DNA of 47,928 nucleotides. Source: Acidimicrobiia bacterium. GTDB lineage: Bacteria > Actinomycetota > Acidimicrobiia > Acidimicrobiales > VFJN01. The position numbers and the translations under genes were made by a program. Of the stretch, positions 31,718 through 40,013 are shown in pieces; positions within the stretch are counted from its first letter, which is position 1; each line of letters begins with the position of its first letter. The stretch spans positions 1 to 47,928 of the forward strand of contig SHVB01000018.1 in NCBI GenBank assembly GCA_009694375.1, given 5' to 3'. The notes beneath the pieces were generated by a model. It saw nothing but the letters and a program-made list of their open reading frames with translations. It did not search any database and had not been told where the DNA came from.

Positions 31718-32321
31718 GGGAGAGCGGCCAAGTCGTGGCCGCCGCCACCAGGCCCGCTACGAGGTCGGCGGTGTGGGGGGTTGGTTCGCCGGCGGGGAGG
31801 TCGGCCCAGAACGGCCCGTGGGATCGCACCCGGGGGGGCAGTTCGATCTGTACCCCGCCGCCCCGAGTGAGGTTGACCGGGTTGTTCCGGTGGACACCCC
31901 GCAGCTCGATGGGGATCTCGACGAGGTCGTCCACCACGCGGTAGCTCGGCAGGGCCGGCCGCAGATGGGTGGCGAGATGGCTGGCGAGGGGCCGGTGGCC
32001 GCCACCGAGCAACAGGGTGGCCCAGAACCCTTCGCGCCCGAAGCCGTGGAGTGCCACCACCACATCCACATGCTGCAGAAAGCTCGCCAACCCAGGCGAG
32101 TCGTTCGGGGTCACCTCGATGGAGGGGATGTGCCAGCGCAGGTCGGGGGGTTGGCGCACGGCGTAGAGCGAGGCACCGGATTGTTCAGCGGCCGCACGGG
32201 CGGCGATGTCAGTGCCCACCTCGAGGTTGCCGCCGTGAAATGCCATAAAGCCAAACGTTGATCGCAACTCGATGTCTTCTTCGACACCGTCGTGGGCGAG
32301 CAACTCGGCGAAGTGTCCCAT
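31707..32321 (-). CDS. Poly-gamma-glutamate hydrolase family protein
   Basis: A 204-residue protein whose ATG at 32321 directly abuts the ccdA stop (TAAATG). The motif FMAFHGGNLEVGTDIAARAAA near residue 25 corresponds to the 'hHGGxxExGT..iA' signature of the poly-gamma-glutamate hydrolase (PghP/DUF867) zinc-peptidase family. A second conserved His occurs in VVALHGFG, and an Arg/Asn set in RGVHRNNPVNL. Phage PghP cuts gamma-glutamyl bonds of capsule; chromosomal relatives have unclear substrates. No signal peptide is seen, so this one looks cytoplasmic. Its place at the end of a redoxin–CcdA operon is unexplained. Confidence 0.75.
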   Translation of the reverse strand: MGHFAELLAHDGVEEDIELRSTFGFMAFHGGNLEVGTDIAARAAAEQSGASLYAVRQPPDLRWHIPSIEVTPNDSPGLASFLQHVDVVVALHGFGREGFWATLLLGGGHRPLASHLATHLRPALPSYRVVDDLVEIPIELRGVHRNNPVNLTRGGGVQIELPPRVRSHGPFWADLPAGEPTPHTADLVAGLVAAATTWPLSPTG

Positions 32322-33170
32322 TTAGCGGCGAGCCCGAGTGCCGAGGGTGGCGATCAACACCGAGGCCAGCGCCAGGGCCAACACGAGACCGAGTTCGGTG
32401 GGGCCCACGCGGTAGATCCAGTCGGCGATGGTGTCGGAGGCTCCGGTGATCCGGTCGACCAACGGCGATCGCTGGCCCACCTCACCGGGTTGCACCCCGC
32501 GCTCGTACCAGCCGTAGTGGACGAGGTACGCACCCGCCAGGACCAGGAGCGCCCCGGATGCACGCGTCACGTAGGGGAGGACAGAACGAAGACGTTGGAG
32601 CAACCCCTGGCGGGCCATGCCCAGGCTGACGGTGAGGGCCAGCAGCACGAGGGTCATCCCGAGCGCGTATGTCACAAACACCGCCACGCTCGATACCAGA
32701 TTCTCCCGGCGGAACGTGCCCACCACATTGGCGGCGAAGAGGGGAAAGGCGCAGGAGATCGAAGCAATCGCGTAGGACACGCCGAACACAAACATCGACC
32801 GGCCTTCACGAGTGCGGCCACCGCGTTGCAGTTTGGGCAGGTTCACGTTGGGTTGGTAGCCCGCCACCATGGCCACCCCGACCACCACCAGGACCACCCC
32901 GATGAGCATCGTGGCCCACGGGGTGCCGCTGCTAAACCGAACCGATAGGTGATAGGTGGCGAGGCCCACCAGGCCGAATACGACCAGGAAGCCGGCCGCT
33001 ACCGAAAGCCCAACGCCCACCGATCGGGCGACGCTGGTGCGCAGGTTGTGGTCGTCGCCGTCGCGCCCGAGGAAGTAGCCGAGGTAGGCGGGCAGCATGG
33101 CAAAACCACAGGGGTTGACGATGGTGAGCATCCCCGAGGCAAACGCAAGGGCCAAGGGAGCGTTGATCAT
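32322..33170 (-). CDS. ccdA: CcdA-family thiol-disulfide membrane transporter
   Basis: A 282-residue protein with about seven helices, from ATG 33170, overlapping the redoxin stop by four bases. The first helix region has NPCGFAMLPAYLGYFLG and the fourth has ISCAFPLFAANVVG. These two cysteines form the redox pair that carries electrons from cytoplasmic thioredoxin across the membrane. An extra pair of hydrophobic segments sits at the C-terminus (VLALALASVLIATLG). With the TlpA/ResA-like protein translated just before it, it likely keeps apocytochrome c or other exported thiols reduced; the fused cytochrome c of the caa3 oxidase is one plausible client. Confidence 0.9.
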   Translation of the reverse strand: MINAPLALAFASGMLTIVNPCGFAMLPAYLGYFLGRDGDDHNLRTSVARSVGVGLSVAAGFLVVFGLVGLATYHLSVRFSSGTPWATMLIGVVLVVVGVAMVAGYQPNVNLPKLQRGGRTREGRSMFVFGVSYAIASISCAFPLFAANVVGTFRRENLVSSVAVFVTYALGMTLVLLALTVSLGMARQGLLQRLRSVLPYVTRASGALLVLAGAYLVHYGWYERGVQPGEVGQRSPLVDRITGASDTIADWIYRVGPTELGLVLALALASVLIATLGTRARR

Positions 33171-33742
33171 CCCGGCACGCCGAGCTTGTCGGCGATGAGG
33201 GCGCGGAGTTCTGCCGCGGTTACTTCGCCAGTGATGACATCCACGATGGTGCCGTCGCGGTCCAGCAAGACGGTGGTGGGCAGACGGGACCCGCCGAGCG
33301 CCCCGATGACCGAACCGTCGCGATCCTGGCCGGTGCGGTACGACACACCGGTTTGGGTCACGAGTTCCTGGGCATCCTCGGGCGACGCATCCGCGACCGC
33401 TAGCCCGAGGAAGGTAACGGAATCGCCGAGTTCCTGGTGCACTTGCTCGAAGATTGGCATCTCAGTGATACACGGGGCGCAGGTGGAGGCGAAGAAGTTC
33501 ACCACCGTCGGAGCGCCGTAGACCGATGCGAAGGACACGGTCTGATCGTCGAAGGTGGTGAAGGTGGCGTCATCGGGGTTGATGGGCACATCGGGGGTAA
33601 GGGAGATCTTGTTCTCGGCGGTGGCGGTGGGCTCGGGGGGGGCATCGCGGTCCAAGAGTTGGTAGGTGCCTACGGCCGCGAGGAGAGCCAGCACCGTGGA
33701 TAGGACCAGGAGCGGCCAGGGCAATCGCGAGGAGGACGGCAC
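33167..33742 (-). CDS. Membrane-anchored TlpA/ResA-type thiol-disulfide oxidoreductase
   Basis: A 191-residue protein from ATG 33742 with a single N-terminal membrane anchor (about 9–27) and an extracytoplasmic thioredoxin fold. The active site is CAPC in VVNFFASTCAPCITEMPIF, and the cis-proline is in SRLPTTVLLDRDGTIVDVI. It matches the TlpA/ResA group that reduces disulfides of apocytochrome c or other secreted proteins. It heads a three-gene operon with ccdA, its probable electron donor, and a hydrolase-like gene. Confidence 0.9.
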   Translation of the reverse strand: MPSSSRLPWPLLVLSTVLALLAAVGTYQLLDRDAPPEPTATAENKISLTPDVPINPDDATFTTFDDQTVSFASVYGAPTVVNFFASTCAPCITEMPIFEQVHQELGDSVTFLGLAVADASPEDAQELVTQTGVSYRTGQDRDGSVIGALGGSRLPTTVLLDRDGTIVDVITGEVTAAELRALIADKLGVPG

Positions 33743-33911
33743 AGCGTTGACGGTATCGCCGTCACACCCGGGGACACACGTCGCACCCGGAGCGCACGCA
33801 GGTTGACCGCGGGCAGGCCGGGGGTCGGTCGTCGAACGACCCGCACGACGGGGGGAGTGCCCGTGCGAATCGGCGGCCGTTGCCCCGGCCCGCCCCTAGG
33901 CGGTGACCTCG

Positions 33912-33951
33912 CACCGGCAAGGCCTGGCGCAGTGGCCTGGCCCTGCCGGTG
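33912..33951 (-). terminator. Probable terminator after whiB
   Basis: CACCGGCA at 33912–33919 pairs with TGCCGGTG at 33944–33951; AGGCC at 33920–33924 pairs with GGCCT at 33934–33938, with a five-base bulge. It begins 11 bases after the whiB stop. The remaining gap, 33743–33911, contains no recognisable gene; it probably holds the promoter of the redoxin operon. Confidence 0.6.
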
Positions 33952-33961
33952 ACGGCGGGGG

Positions 33962-34345
33962 TTACGCGATCTTGTAGACCACGCGATCTTGGAGATGGAC
34001 CGGGATGGGAATGTCTGGGAACTGGTCCTCCGGGCGAGCGAGCATGGGGGGACGACCCCGACGACGCTTGCTTTTGAGCACCCTGCCGTGCAGGAGCAGT
34101 TGGCCTCCCCATACCCCCCACGGCTCGCGCCGATCGAGCGCCCCGGCGAGGCATTGGGTCATCACGGGGCATTGTCCACAGATCCGCTTGGCGGTCGAGA
34201 TGTCGTGGAGTTCTTCGCTGAAGAACAGCCCGCTCATGGTGCCGGCGGAGTCGTTGCAGCGGGCTTGGGCCCACCACTGGCGATCTTCGGCTTCGGGGCG
34301 GTTATCAGGACCGTCGAAGGTGTTGTCGTAGCGCTGGGGCAACAT
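33962..34345 (-). CDS. WhiB-family iron-sulfur transcription factor
   Basis: A 127-residue regulator from ATG 34345. Four cysteines, Cys30, Cys56, Cys59 and Cys65 (ICGQCPVMTQC), ligate the [4Fe–4S] cluster, and GVWGG follows at about residues 76–80. The C-terminal basic stretch KSKRRRGRPP contains an AT-hook-like RGRP core. WhiB proteins are found in actinobacteria and their phages, and bind sigma factor region 4 to tune promoters in response to redox or NO. Subclass (WhiB1–7) is not assigned. It is flanked by terminator hairpins, so it is probably monocistronic. Confidence 0.93.
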   Translation of the reverse strand: MLPQRYDNTFDGPDNRPEAEDRQWWAQARCNDSAGTMSGLFFSEELHDISTAKRICGQCPVMTQCLAGALDRREPWGVWGGQLLLHGRVLKSKRRRGRPPMLARPEDQFPDIPIPVHLQDRVVYKIA

Positions 34346-34427
34346 CGCCCTGCTCCTTGTCGTGTTGGGGTTGGTTGGGTGGATCGGTGGATGGGTGGAA
34401 GATCGGTGGGTGATGGCGCAACGAGAA

Positions 34428-34456
34428 AGGCCGCCGGGTTGGTGTCCCGGCGGCCT
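34428..34456 (-). terminator. Terminator hairpin of the 84-residue protein gene
   Basis: AGGCCGCCGGG pairs perfectly with CCCGGCGGCCT around a seven-base loop. On the minus strand the stem is followed by TTTCTCGTT. It lies 31 bases after the stop of the small gene and upstream of whiB, so it separates the two. Confidence 0.85.
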
Positions 34457-34486
34457 CTCGGTTTGCTGCGTCTCGTGGTGGTTTAC

Positions 34487-34741
34487 CTAGAGAGCGAGCT
34501 CCGAGAGGGGCCGGGTCGGGCGGTTCTTGCTGTCAAACACCACGAAGGTGCTCGGCTTGGCAAGGGCGCCCTTAGTCCAGGAAATGGCGTGGTGCCCGCC
34601 AGCCACCGCATGGACCACCGCGTCGCCATACATGGCGGTCGCGGTGCTGACGGTGGCATAGACGGCGCCCGCTCCCACACCCAGGCGCGGGGCACCGGCG
34701 GGGGCCGTGCGGCCTGCGGTGGTGTGCGTCTGAGCGGACAT
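34487..34741 (-). CDS. Small protein of unknown function (84 residues)
   Basis: Starts at ATG 34741, with AGGAG nine bases before it; a TTG six bases further upstream is too close to that site. The first 25 residues are Thr/Ala-rich, the centre (GVGAGAVYATVSTATAMYGDAV) is small and weakly hydrophobic, and the end (KPSTFVVFDSKNRPTRPLSELAL) is polar and basic. It is not a clear membrane or secreted protein and no family is recognised. A good ribosome site and a strong dedicated terminator support a real, probably highly expressed, gene. It is divergent from the thioesterase gene. Confidence 0.6.
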   Translation of the reverse strand: MSAQTHTTAGRTAPAGAPRLGVGAGAVYATVSTATAMYGDAVVHAVAGGHHAISWTKGALAKPSTFVVFDSKNRPTRPLSELAL

Positions 34742-34879
34742 GGTCAAGGGCTCCTGGGGGGAAATTCAGCGTACGTAGGGGACCTACGCCCTGGCATCGG
34801 ACCACGCCCGGCCCAGGCAAGTCAACCGATTTATCGGCCTGCCCCGCTGAAACCCCCGGGACGGGTACGTTCCTGGGCT

Positions 34880-35614
34880 ATGGATGACCTCGTGCCGCGC
34901 CCCACTACGGGTCGGGTATTTGCCGGCACCCGTCGAGTTCGCCTCGCTGATGTGAGCCCAGCCGGCCGCCTCCGCCTCGACGGTGCGGCTCGGATTCTGC
35001 AGGACCTCTCGGCCGACGACACGGCCGACGCCGCGCTACCCGACGCGGAGGCATGGGTGGTGCGAAAGACCGTGATCGTGGTGGAGTCCTTCCCCGCCTA
35101 CCTCGAGTCGATGGCCTTGGTCACGTGGTGCTCGGGTACGGGGAGTCATTGGGCGGAGCGGCGAATCAGTATCCAGGGTGAGGAGGGCGGCGTGATCGAA
35201 GCGGCCACCACTTGGGTGCAGGTCAACCCCGCCACCGGCCGACCGGTGCGCATAGCAGCGGGATTCGACAAGATCTACGGCGAGGCGGCCGGCGGTCGGC
35301 GGGTTACGGCGCGACTGGACCACCCCGAGGCGGCACCCGCCGACGCCGGTGCCTTCCGGTGGCCGCTCCGAGTGGCCGACTTCGACGTGCTCCACCATGT
35401 GAACAACGCCGCCTACTGGCAGATCGTGGAAGAGGCGCTGGCCCTCGTTCGTGGTCTGCGGGCGCCCTTGCGGGCCGAGGTTCAGCACCGCACCGCCATC
35501 GAGCGAGGCAGCGATGTGCAGGTGGCCACCGCTACGCTGGCCGGGGGTGGTTTGGGCGTGTGGGTAGTGGCGGATGGCCGGTTGGCCGCCACGGCGCAGG
35601 TTTTTCCGGGATGA
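34880..35614 (+). CDS. Acyl-ACP thioesterase (FatA/FatB-like)
   Basis: A 244-residue protein from ATG 34880 with two hot-dog domains. The first covers about 10–130 (FAGTRRVRLADVSPAGRLRLDGAARILQDLSADDT, with the internal helix), the second about 150–244 (RWPLRVADFDVLHHVNNAAYWQIVEEAL). The second carries the Asn-His region typical of bacterial FatA-like thioesterases (D.NxHVNN). It hydrolyses acyl-ACP to free fatty acid and ACP. A long in-frame extension upstream overlaps whiB and the small gene on the other strand and is not coding. It is one of several acyl-lipid genes in the window. Confidence 0.85.
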   Translation: MDDLVPRPTTGRVFAGTRRVRLADVSPAGRLRLDGAARILQDLSADDTADAALPDAEAWVVRKTVIVVESFPAYLESMALVTWCSGTGSHWAERRISIQGEEGGVIEAATTWVQVNPATGRPVRIAAGFDKIYGEAAGGRRVTARLDHPEAAPADAGAFRWPLRVADFDVLHHVNNAAYWQIVEEALALVRGLRAPLRAEVQHRTAIERGSDVQVATATLAGGGLGVWVVADGRLAATAQVFPG

Positions 35615-35624
35615 GGCGGTGGCG

Positions 35625-36698
35625 CTAGCGGATTTCGGTGAGGTGATAATGCAGGGCACCGGCGTGGTGGCGGATTGCCATCTCGCCGGTGGCGCGGAGG
35701 TGTTCGAGGTGGGCGTAGGTCTCGCTCTCGGCTAGTTGCCCCCAGGATCGAGGCTTGAACAACTCATGGGAGTAGGCCTCCACGCTGGCATCCCCCAGTT
35801 CCTCCGCGATGGTGCGGAGGCGGCCGAGACGGTCCTGGTGATGACTGCCGATGTCGCGCGCCCGGCCGGCGAGGTCGTGGAAGGGATGGCCGTGGGCGGG
35901 GAGTACGAGTTGCACCCCGTCGAGGGCTGCCACCTTGTCGAGGGAGGCGAAGAATTCGCTCAACGGGTCAGCCCCGGCGGTTAGCCCGGAGATGTGCGGG
36001 GTGATCGTAGGCAGCACGTGATCGCCGGAGATCACGATGCCGGCTACCGGGTCGAAGAGGCAGAGGTGGTCGCTGGTGTGGCCCGGGGTGTGCAGCGACA
36101 CCCAGGGGCGACGACCCAGGGTGATCACCTCCGCGTCGTCGACGCGCCGGGTGGGGGCAGGCGTGCGCATGAATCGTTTGAGCGCCATCCGGTAGAGCCC
36201 AATATTGACCCGGCGAGGCATGGGGGGCCGGAAGGTAGCGCCGTTCCGCCAGGGGAGTTCATGATTCCATGGTCCGGCCGAGGATGCTGCGTCGGCGGGC
36301 TCGGTACTGGCTTCGTCCTGGGCTGGGTCGAACCAGGTGCGAAAACTGCGGTGCGTGATTACTTCGGCGCCGTAGACATCTCGTAGTCGGCCTGCCCCCC
36401 CGAAGTGATCCGGATGGGAGTGGGTCACCACCACCGTGTGGACGTGCTTGGGGCGGTAGCCCGCCTGCTTGAGACGGTGCACGAGTGCCCGCCACGACGT
36501 TGGTCCGGGCATCCCTGGATCGATCACGGTGACCCCGCGGTCGTCTTCGAGGAAGTAGCAGTTCACGTGTCCGAGGCCGGGCAGGGAAATCGGAAGTTGC
36601 GAGCGCAGAATGCCCGGGCTCGTCTCGGTGATCTCCGGGCTCGCCGGTTCCTGTTCCTGGGTGGGCCGACGCGGGGAAGTGATGGGTGGGTCGGCCAT
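35625..36698 (-). CDS. Metallo-beta-lactamase-fold hydrolase
   Basis: A 357-residue protein from ATG 36698. After a polar N-terminus of about 30 residues, the fold starts at LPGLGHVNCYFLEDDRGVTVIDPG. The metal motif THSHPDHFGGAG binds two zinc or iron ions; further ligands are His in LHTPGHTSDHLC, Asp in ISGDHVLP and His in LPAHGHPF. A C-terminal helical domain (about 275–357), with QDRLGRLRTIAEELG and LAESETYAHLEHLRATGEM, resembles the winged-helix-like LACTB2-type tail. The reaction is not determined; LACTB2-like ribonuclease or a thioester hydrolase are options. Convergent with the thioesterase, with 10 bases between stops. Confidence 0.85.
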   Translation of the reverse strand: MADPPITSPRRPTQEQEPASPEITETSPGILRSQLPISLPGLGHVNCYFLEDDRGVTVIDPGMPGPTSWRALVHRLKQAGYRPKHVHTVVVTHSHPDHFGGAGRLRDVYGAEVITHRSFRTWFDPAQDEASTEPADAASSAGPWNHELPWRNGATFRPPMPRRVNIGLYRMALKRFMRTPAPTRRVDDAEVITLGRRPWVSLHTPGHTSDHLCLFDPVAGIVISGDHVLPTITPHISGLTAGADPLSEFFASLDKVAALDGVQLVLPAHGHPFHDLAGRARDIGSHHQDRLGRLRTIAEELGDASVEAYSHELFKPRSWGQLAESETYAHLEHLRATGEMAIRHHAGALHYHLTEIR

Positions 36699-36730
36699 GG
36701 CCGAAATCTAATGAATTACTTGGCGACCGA

Positions 36731-37276
36731 TCAGATCGAGGGCGAGGGGAGGAATACGTGTTGGCGGTACCACCGCAACTCGTGGATCGATTCGCGGATG
36801 TCGTCGAGGGCGCGGTGGGCGGTCGCCTTGCGGGGCAGGGCGTCAATGGCGCCCGGATACCAGCGGCGCGTGAGTTCTTTGATGGAGGACACATCCACCG
36901 ATCGGTAGTGGAGGTACTCCTCGATCTCGGGCAGATAGGCGGCAAGAAAACGTCGATCGGTGCCGATCGAGTTGCCACACAGCGGGATGGTGCGGGGCTC
37001 GGGCACGTGCTGTTTGATGAAGGCGAGCGTGGCGGCCCCGGCCTCTTCAAGGGTGATGGTGGACTCGGCGATCTCCGTGAGCAGGCCGCTGGAGGAATGC
37101 ATGTCCAGCACGACTTGTTCCATCCCTGCCATCGCGTCGGCCGGTTGATGCACCACTAAGTCCGGACCCTCCGCCACGATCTCGAGTTGATCGTCGGTCA
37201 CGATGGTGGCTATCTCCACGATGACGCAGCGGGCCGGGTCGAGGCCGGTCATTTCCAAATCCATCCAGACAAGCAC
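36731..37276 (-). CDS. orn: oligoribonuclease
   Basis: A 181-residue DEDDh exonuclease from ATG 37276 that degrades two- to five-base RNA fragments, including pGpG made from cyclic di-GMP. The catalytic residues are in [11 protein letters not shown] (Asp6, Glu8), [11 protein letters not shown] (Asp) and TAHRALDDI (His and Asp). The [10 protein letters not shown] segment that caps the RNA 5' end and [18 protein letters not shown] are also typical. Length is normal. It is divergent from dut, with 45 bases between starts. Confidence 0.95.
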   Translation of the reverse strand: MLVWMDLEMTGLDPARCVIVEIATIVTDDQLEIVAEGPDLVVHQPADAMAGMEQVVLDMHSSSGLLTEIAESTITLEEAGAATLAFIKQHVPEPRTIPLCGNSIGTDRRFLAAYLPEIEEYLHYRSVDVSSIKELTRRWYPGAIDALPRKATAHRALDDIRESIHELRWYRQHVFLPSPSI

Positions 37277-37321
37277 GGGCGCACACTACCTAACGGACCG
37301 CCAGGGCCTAGGTTCGGTGGA

Positions 37322-37762
37322 ATGGACGGCCTGCCTGTTCCCGTTGTTCGACTCGACCCGTTACTCCCGCTTCCTGCGTACGCCGCGGCGGGAGACGCCG
37401 GGTTGGACCTGCTGGCGCGTGCAGATGTGACCCTCGCTCCCGCGGGAGGTCGGGCGCTGGTGCCCACCGGGATAGCGGTGGCCCTGCCGCCGGGGTACGC
37501 CGGTTTCGTGCAGCCCCGCAGTGGATTGGCATTGAAGCACGGAGTGACGTGCCTCAATACTCCAGGCCTCATCGACAGCGGCTACCGCGATGAACTCAAG
37601 GTGCTGCTGGTGAATCTTGATCCGTTCGAGCCGTTTCAGATCCACCGGGGTGACCGCATTGCGCAACTGGTGGTCCAGGCGGTGGCCACGGTGGTGTGGG
37701 AGCGGGTCGACGTTCTTGACGGGGTCAGCCGGGGCGGCGGCTTCGGCTCCACCGGCGTGTGA
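37322..37762 (+). CDS. dut: deoxyuridine 5'-triphosphate nucleotidohydrolase
   Basis: A 146-residue trimeric dUTPase from ATG 37322. All five motifs are visible: [11 protein letters not shown] (1), [10 protein letters not shown] (2), [17 protein letters not shown] (3), [10 protein letters not shown] (4) and the C-terminal RGGGFGSTG (5). It converts dUTP to dUMP, keeping uracil out of DNA. Its stop overlaps the next gene's GTG by four bases, so the downstream gene is translationally coupled. Confidence 0.96.
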   Translation: MDGLPVPVVRLDPLLPLPAYAAAGDAGLDLLARADVTLAPAGGRALVPTGIAVALPPGYAGFVQPRSGLALKHGVTCLNTPGLIDSGYRDELKVLLVNLDPFEPFQIHRGDRIAQLVVQAVATVVWERVDVLDGVSRGGGFGSTGV

Positions 37763-38142
37763 CTAGCGAACCGGGAGACACTGCTTCCACCGAGCCGCCG
37801 GGTGGGTTGGGCTGGGCGGGAATCGAGGCGTGGCGGGTGCATGACTCCGGTTTGGTCACGGTGGCGGATCGCTTCCGTCGCCTATCGGGAGTGGTACGCC
37901 ACCATCAGGGCGAGGGTGCTCCCTGGCCCGATCGCGTTCTTTTGGCGCTGGTGGATGGCACGTTGGTGGTCACCACTCCGGCGGGGGGTTCGGTGGGCCG
38001 CTGGCCGCAAGCCGATGTTGACCTGCGCGCACTGTCGGAAGGTCCGCCGGTGACCTTCACGATACGGCTTCCCGGGGCGGCCCACCTGCTCGCCGCCGCC
38101 GCTGACGAGGCCACCGCTCGGTTTCTGGCCTCGTTGGCCTGA
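37759..38142 (+). CDS. Hypothetical protein coupled to dut
   Basis: A 127-residue protein starting at GTG 37759 within the dut stop (GTGA). It has no membrane helix or signal peptide. The centre reads [47 protein letters not shown], which looks like a small beta-rich fold similar in pattern to PH-like or DUF3093/DUF1490-style domains, but no family is assigned. The C-terminal helix is [18 protein letters not shown]. Actinobacterial dut genes are often followed by small conserved genes; whether this belongs to one of them is unknown. Confidence 0.65.
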   Translation: MTSEPGDTASTEPPGGLGWAGIEAWRVHDSGLVTVADRFRRLSGVVRHHQGEGAPWPDRVLLALVDGTLVVTTPAGGSVGRWPQADVDLRALSEGPPVTFTIRLPGAAHLLAAAADEATARFLASLA

Positions 38143-38196
38143 GCCGACCCTAGGGTGCGCCCCTAGGTGGTTTGATCGACGATGGAGGGTTCGGCA

Positions 38197-39051
38197 ATGG
38201 GAGAACTGGTGCTGGCGGGAACCGCTGGCCTGATCACTGGCGGCGGCAGCGGTATTGGCTTGGCGGCCGCTCGCCACCTCGTGCTTGACGGGGCCTCGGT
38301 CACGTTGGCGGGCCGGAACCAGGAACGTCTCGACGCCGCCGTGGCGGAGTTGCGACGCGACGCGCCCATGGGGGCTGAGGTGCGCTCGGTGGTGTGCGAT
38401 GTGGCTCGGGAAGATGACGTCGCAGGAGCGGTAGCGGCGGCGCTGAGCATCACCGGCGCGCTGCAACATTGTGTGGCCTCCGCCGGCACGGGCACGGTCG
38501 CTCCGGTGGTGGCAATGCCCGCCGAGGAGTGGCATCGCGTGCTCGATATCAATCTCCACGGCGCCTTTTTCACACTGAAACATGCCGGGGCGGCCATGGT
38601 CCGATCGGGGGGCGGTGCCTTTGTGGGGTTGTCCTCGATCGCTGGTCCGCTCACCCACCCGTTCATGTCGGCCTATTGCGTGTCTAAGGCTGGTTTGGAG
38701 GCCCTGGTGCGCAATGGCGCTGACGAGTTGGGACGGGCGAATGTGCGGGTTAACGCCGTGCGGCCGAGCATGGTGGCCACCGAGTTGGCGGCACCGCTCG
38801 AGCAAGACCCCGAGGTGCTGGCCGACTATCTCGCCAACATTCCGATGGGTCGCACGGGCACGGTGGAGGACGTTGCCCCGTTGATCCGGTTTCTCTGTGG
38901 CCCCGAATCGAGTTGGATCACGGGCCAGTGCATCGGCGTGGATGGCGGCCATACGCTGCGTCGTGGCCCCAACGTGGAGCACTGGGCCCGGGCGTTGTAC
39001 GGCGAGGAAGCGGTGGACGGCCCGGGGGCGATGGGGTCGGGGGAGACGTGA
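38197..39051 (+). CDS. Short-chain dehydrogenase/reductase
   Basis: A 284-residue classical SDR. ATG 38197 is chosen because GGAGG lies eight bases upstream; ATG 38182 is the alternative. Cofactor loop LITGGGSGIGLAAA, Asp in VVCDVAREDD, catalytic Ser in GLSSIAG and YCVSK with Tyr and Lys intact. The C-terminal GPESSWITGQCIGVDGGHT is typical of the FabG-like group. Arg in LAGRNQERL after the second strand suggests NADP preference. It is followed after 45 bases by an acyl-ACP desaturase, so a lipid substrate is plausible, but not shown. Confidence 0.88.
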   Translation: MGELVLAGTAGLITGGGSGIGLAAARHLVLDGASVTLAGRNQERLDAAVAELRRDAPMGAEVRSVVCDVAREDDVAGAVAAALSITGALQHCVASAGTGTVAPVVAMPAEEWHRVLDINLHGAFFTLKHAGAAMVRSGGGAFVGLSSIAGPLTHPFMSAYCVSKAGLEALVRNGADELGRANVRVNAVRPSMVATELAAPLEQDPEVLADYLANIPMGRTGTVEDVAPLIRFLCGPESSWITGQCIGVDGGHTLRRGPNVEHWARALYGEEAVDGPGAMGSGET

Positions 39052-39068
39052 AACGTATGACTTCCCTC

Positions 39069-39088
39069 CCTACCGACCGTTAGGTAGG
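39069..39088. promoter_or_regulatory. Palindrome before the desaturase gene, possible TetR-type operator
   Basis: CCTACC at 39069–39074 and GGTAGG at 39083–39088 are inverted repeats separated by eight bases (GACCGTTA), ending nine bases before the desaturase start codon. A repressor bound there would block the ribosome site or promoter. The symmetry and length suit a TetR-family dimer, a class that often controls fatty acid desaturases; no regulator gene is adjacent. Confidence 0.4.
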
Positions 39089-39096
39089 CTAGGGGT

Positions 39097-40011
39097 ATGA
39101 CGTCGTCGGATGCCCTACTCGCTGATCTGGAACCCACTGCCGCGCGCCTCTTGGATCGCCATCTGGCCACCAACAAAGAGTGGTTTCCTCACGAACTAGT
39201 TCCGTGGGGTCAAGGGAGGGATTTCGAGGCGGACTATCAATGGGCCCCGGAGGACGCCGCGTTGTCCCCTGAGGTTCGAAGTGCGCTCTTCGTGAACCTC
39301 CTCACCGAGGACAACCTTCCTTATTACTTCCGCACCATTGAGCGGATGTTTGGAGGCGACACCGCCTGGGGTACTTGGGCACGGCGCTGGACTGCCGAAG
39401 AGGGGCGTCACTCCATCGTGATCCGCGACTACCTCACGGTGACGCGCTCCATCGATCCGGTGGAGTTGGAACGAGCCCGCATGGCTCAGGTTTCTTGCGG
39501 CGAGGTGCCGGAGCCGGAGACCGTGCTGGATGGCCTTGTCTACGTCGCCCTCCAAGAACTGGCTACCCGCATCGCGCACTACAACACGGGCAAGTTGGTG
39601 TCCGACCTCGCCGGGTACGAGGTGATGAAGAAGGTGGCCAGCGATGAGAACCGGCACTATCTCTTCTACCGAGATCTGGTCACCGCGGCATTGGAGCTCG
39701 ATCCGTCGGGGACGGTGATGGCCATCGAGCGGCAGGTGCGGACGTTCGAGATGCCTGGTACCGGGATCCTTGATTTCGAGGTACACGCCAAAGCGATCGC
39801 CAATGCCGGTATCTACGACTTTGCGATTCACCACGACCAGATCTTGGCCCCGGTGGTGCTTCGCCATTGGGCCGTGGAGAGTCTTGAGGGCCTGAGCCCA
39901 GAGGCCGAGCAGGCTCGGGCGGCGCTGGTCAAGCGCATCGGTCGCATCGCCATGGCTGGTCGCCGCTTAGCAGCCCGGCGCGAAGAAGCAGCCGAGCTCA
40001 CCTCCGCGTAA
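39097..40011 (+). CDS. Acyl-[acyl-carrier-protein] desaturase (ferritin-like di-iron)
   Basis: A 304-residue soluble di-iron desaturase from ATG 39097, with AGGGGT just before it. It introduces a double bond into acyl-ACP. Iron ligands: Glu in LTEDNLPYYF, the EEGRH motif (TAEEGRHSIVIRDYL), Glu in ALQELATRIAHYN and DENRHYLFYRDL. N-terminal FPHELVPWGQGRDF matches plant-type and mycobacterial DesA proteins. Length is typical. It needs ferredoxin and a reductase, not seen here. A palindrome overlapping its leader suggests repression control. It ends three bases before the convergent GGDEF gene's stop. Confidence 0.92.
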   Translation: MTSSDALLADLEPTAARLLDRHLATNKEWFPHELVPWGQGRDFEADYQWAPEDAALSPEVRSALFVNLLTEDNLPYYFRTIERMFGGDTAWGTWARRWTAEEGRHSIVIRDYLTVTRSIDPVELERARMAQVSCGEVPEPETVLDGLVYVALQELATRIAHYNTGKLVSDLAGYEVMKKVASDENRHYLFYRDLVTAALELDPSGTVMAIERQVRTFEMPGTGILDFEVHAKAIANAGIYDFAIHHDQILAPVVLRHWAVESLEGLSPEAEQARAALVKRIGRIAMAGRRLAARREEAAELTSA

Positions 40012-40013
40012 CG

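Noticed and set aside
33989..34879. Plus-strand N-terminal extension of the thioesterase by almost 300 codons
   Set aside because: It runs antisense through whiB and the 84-residue gene, both with clear signals; the hot-dog fold starts after ATG 34880.
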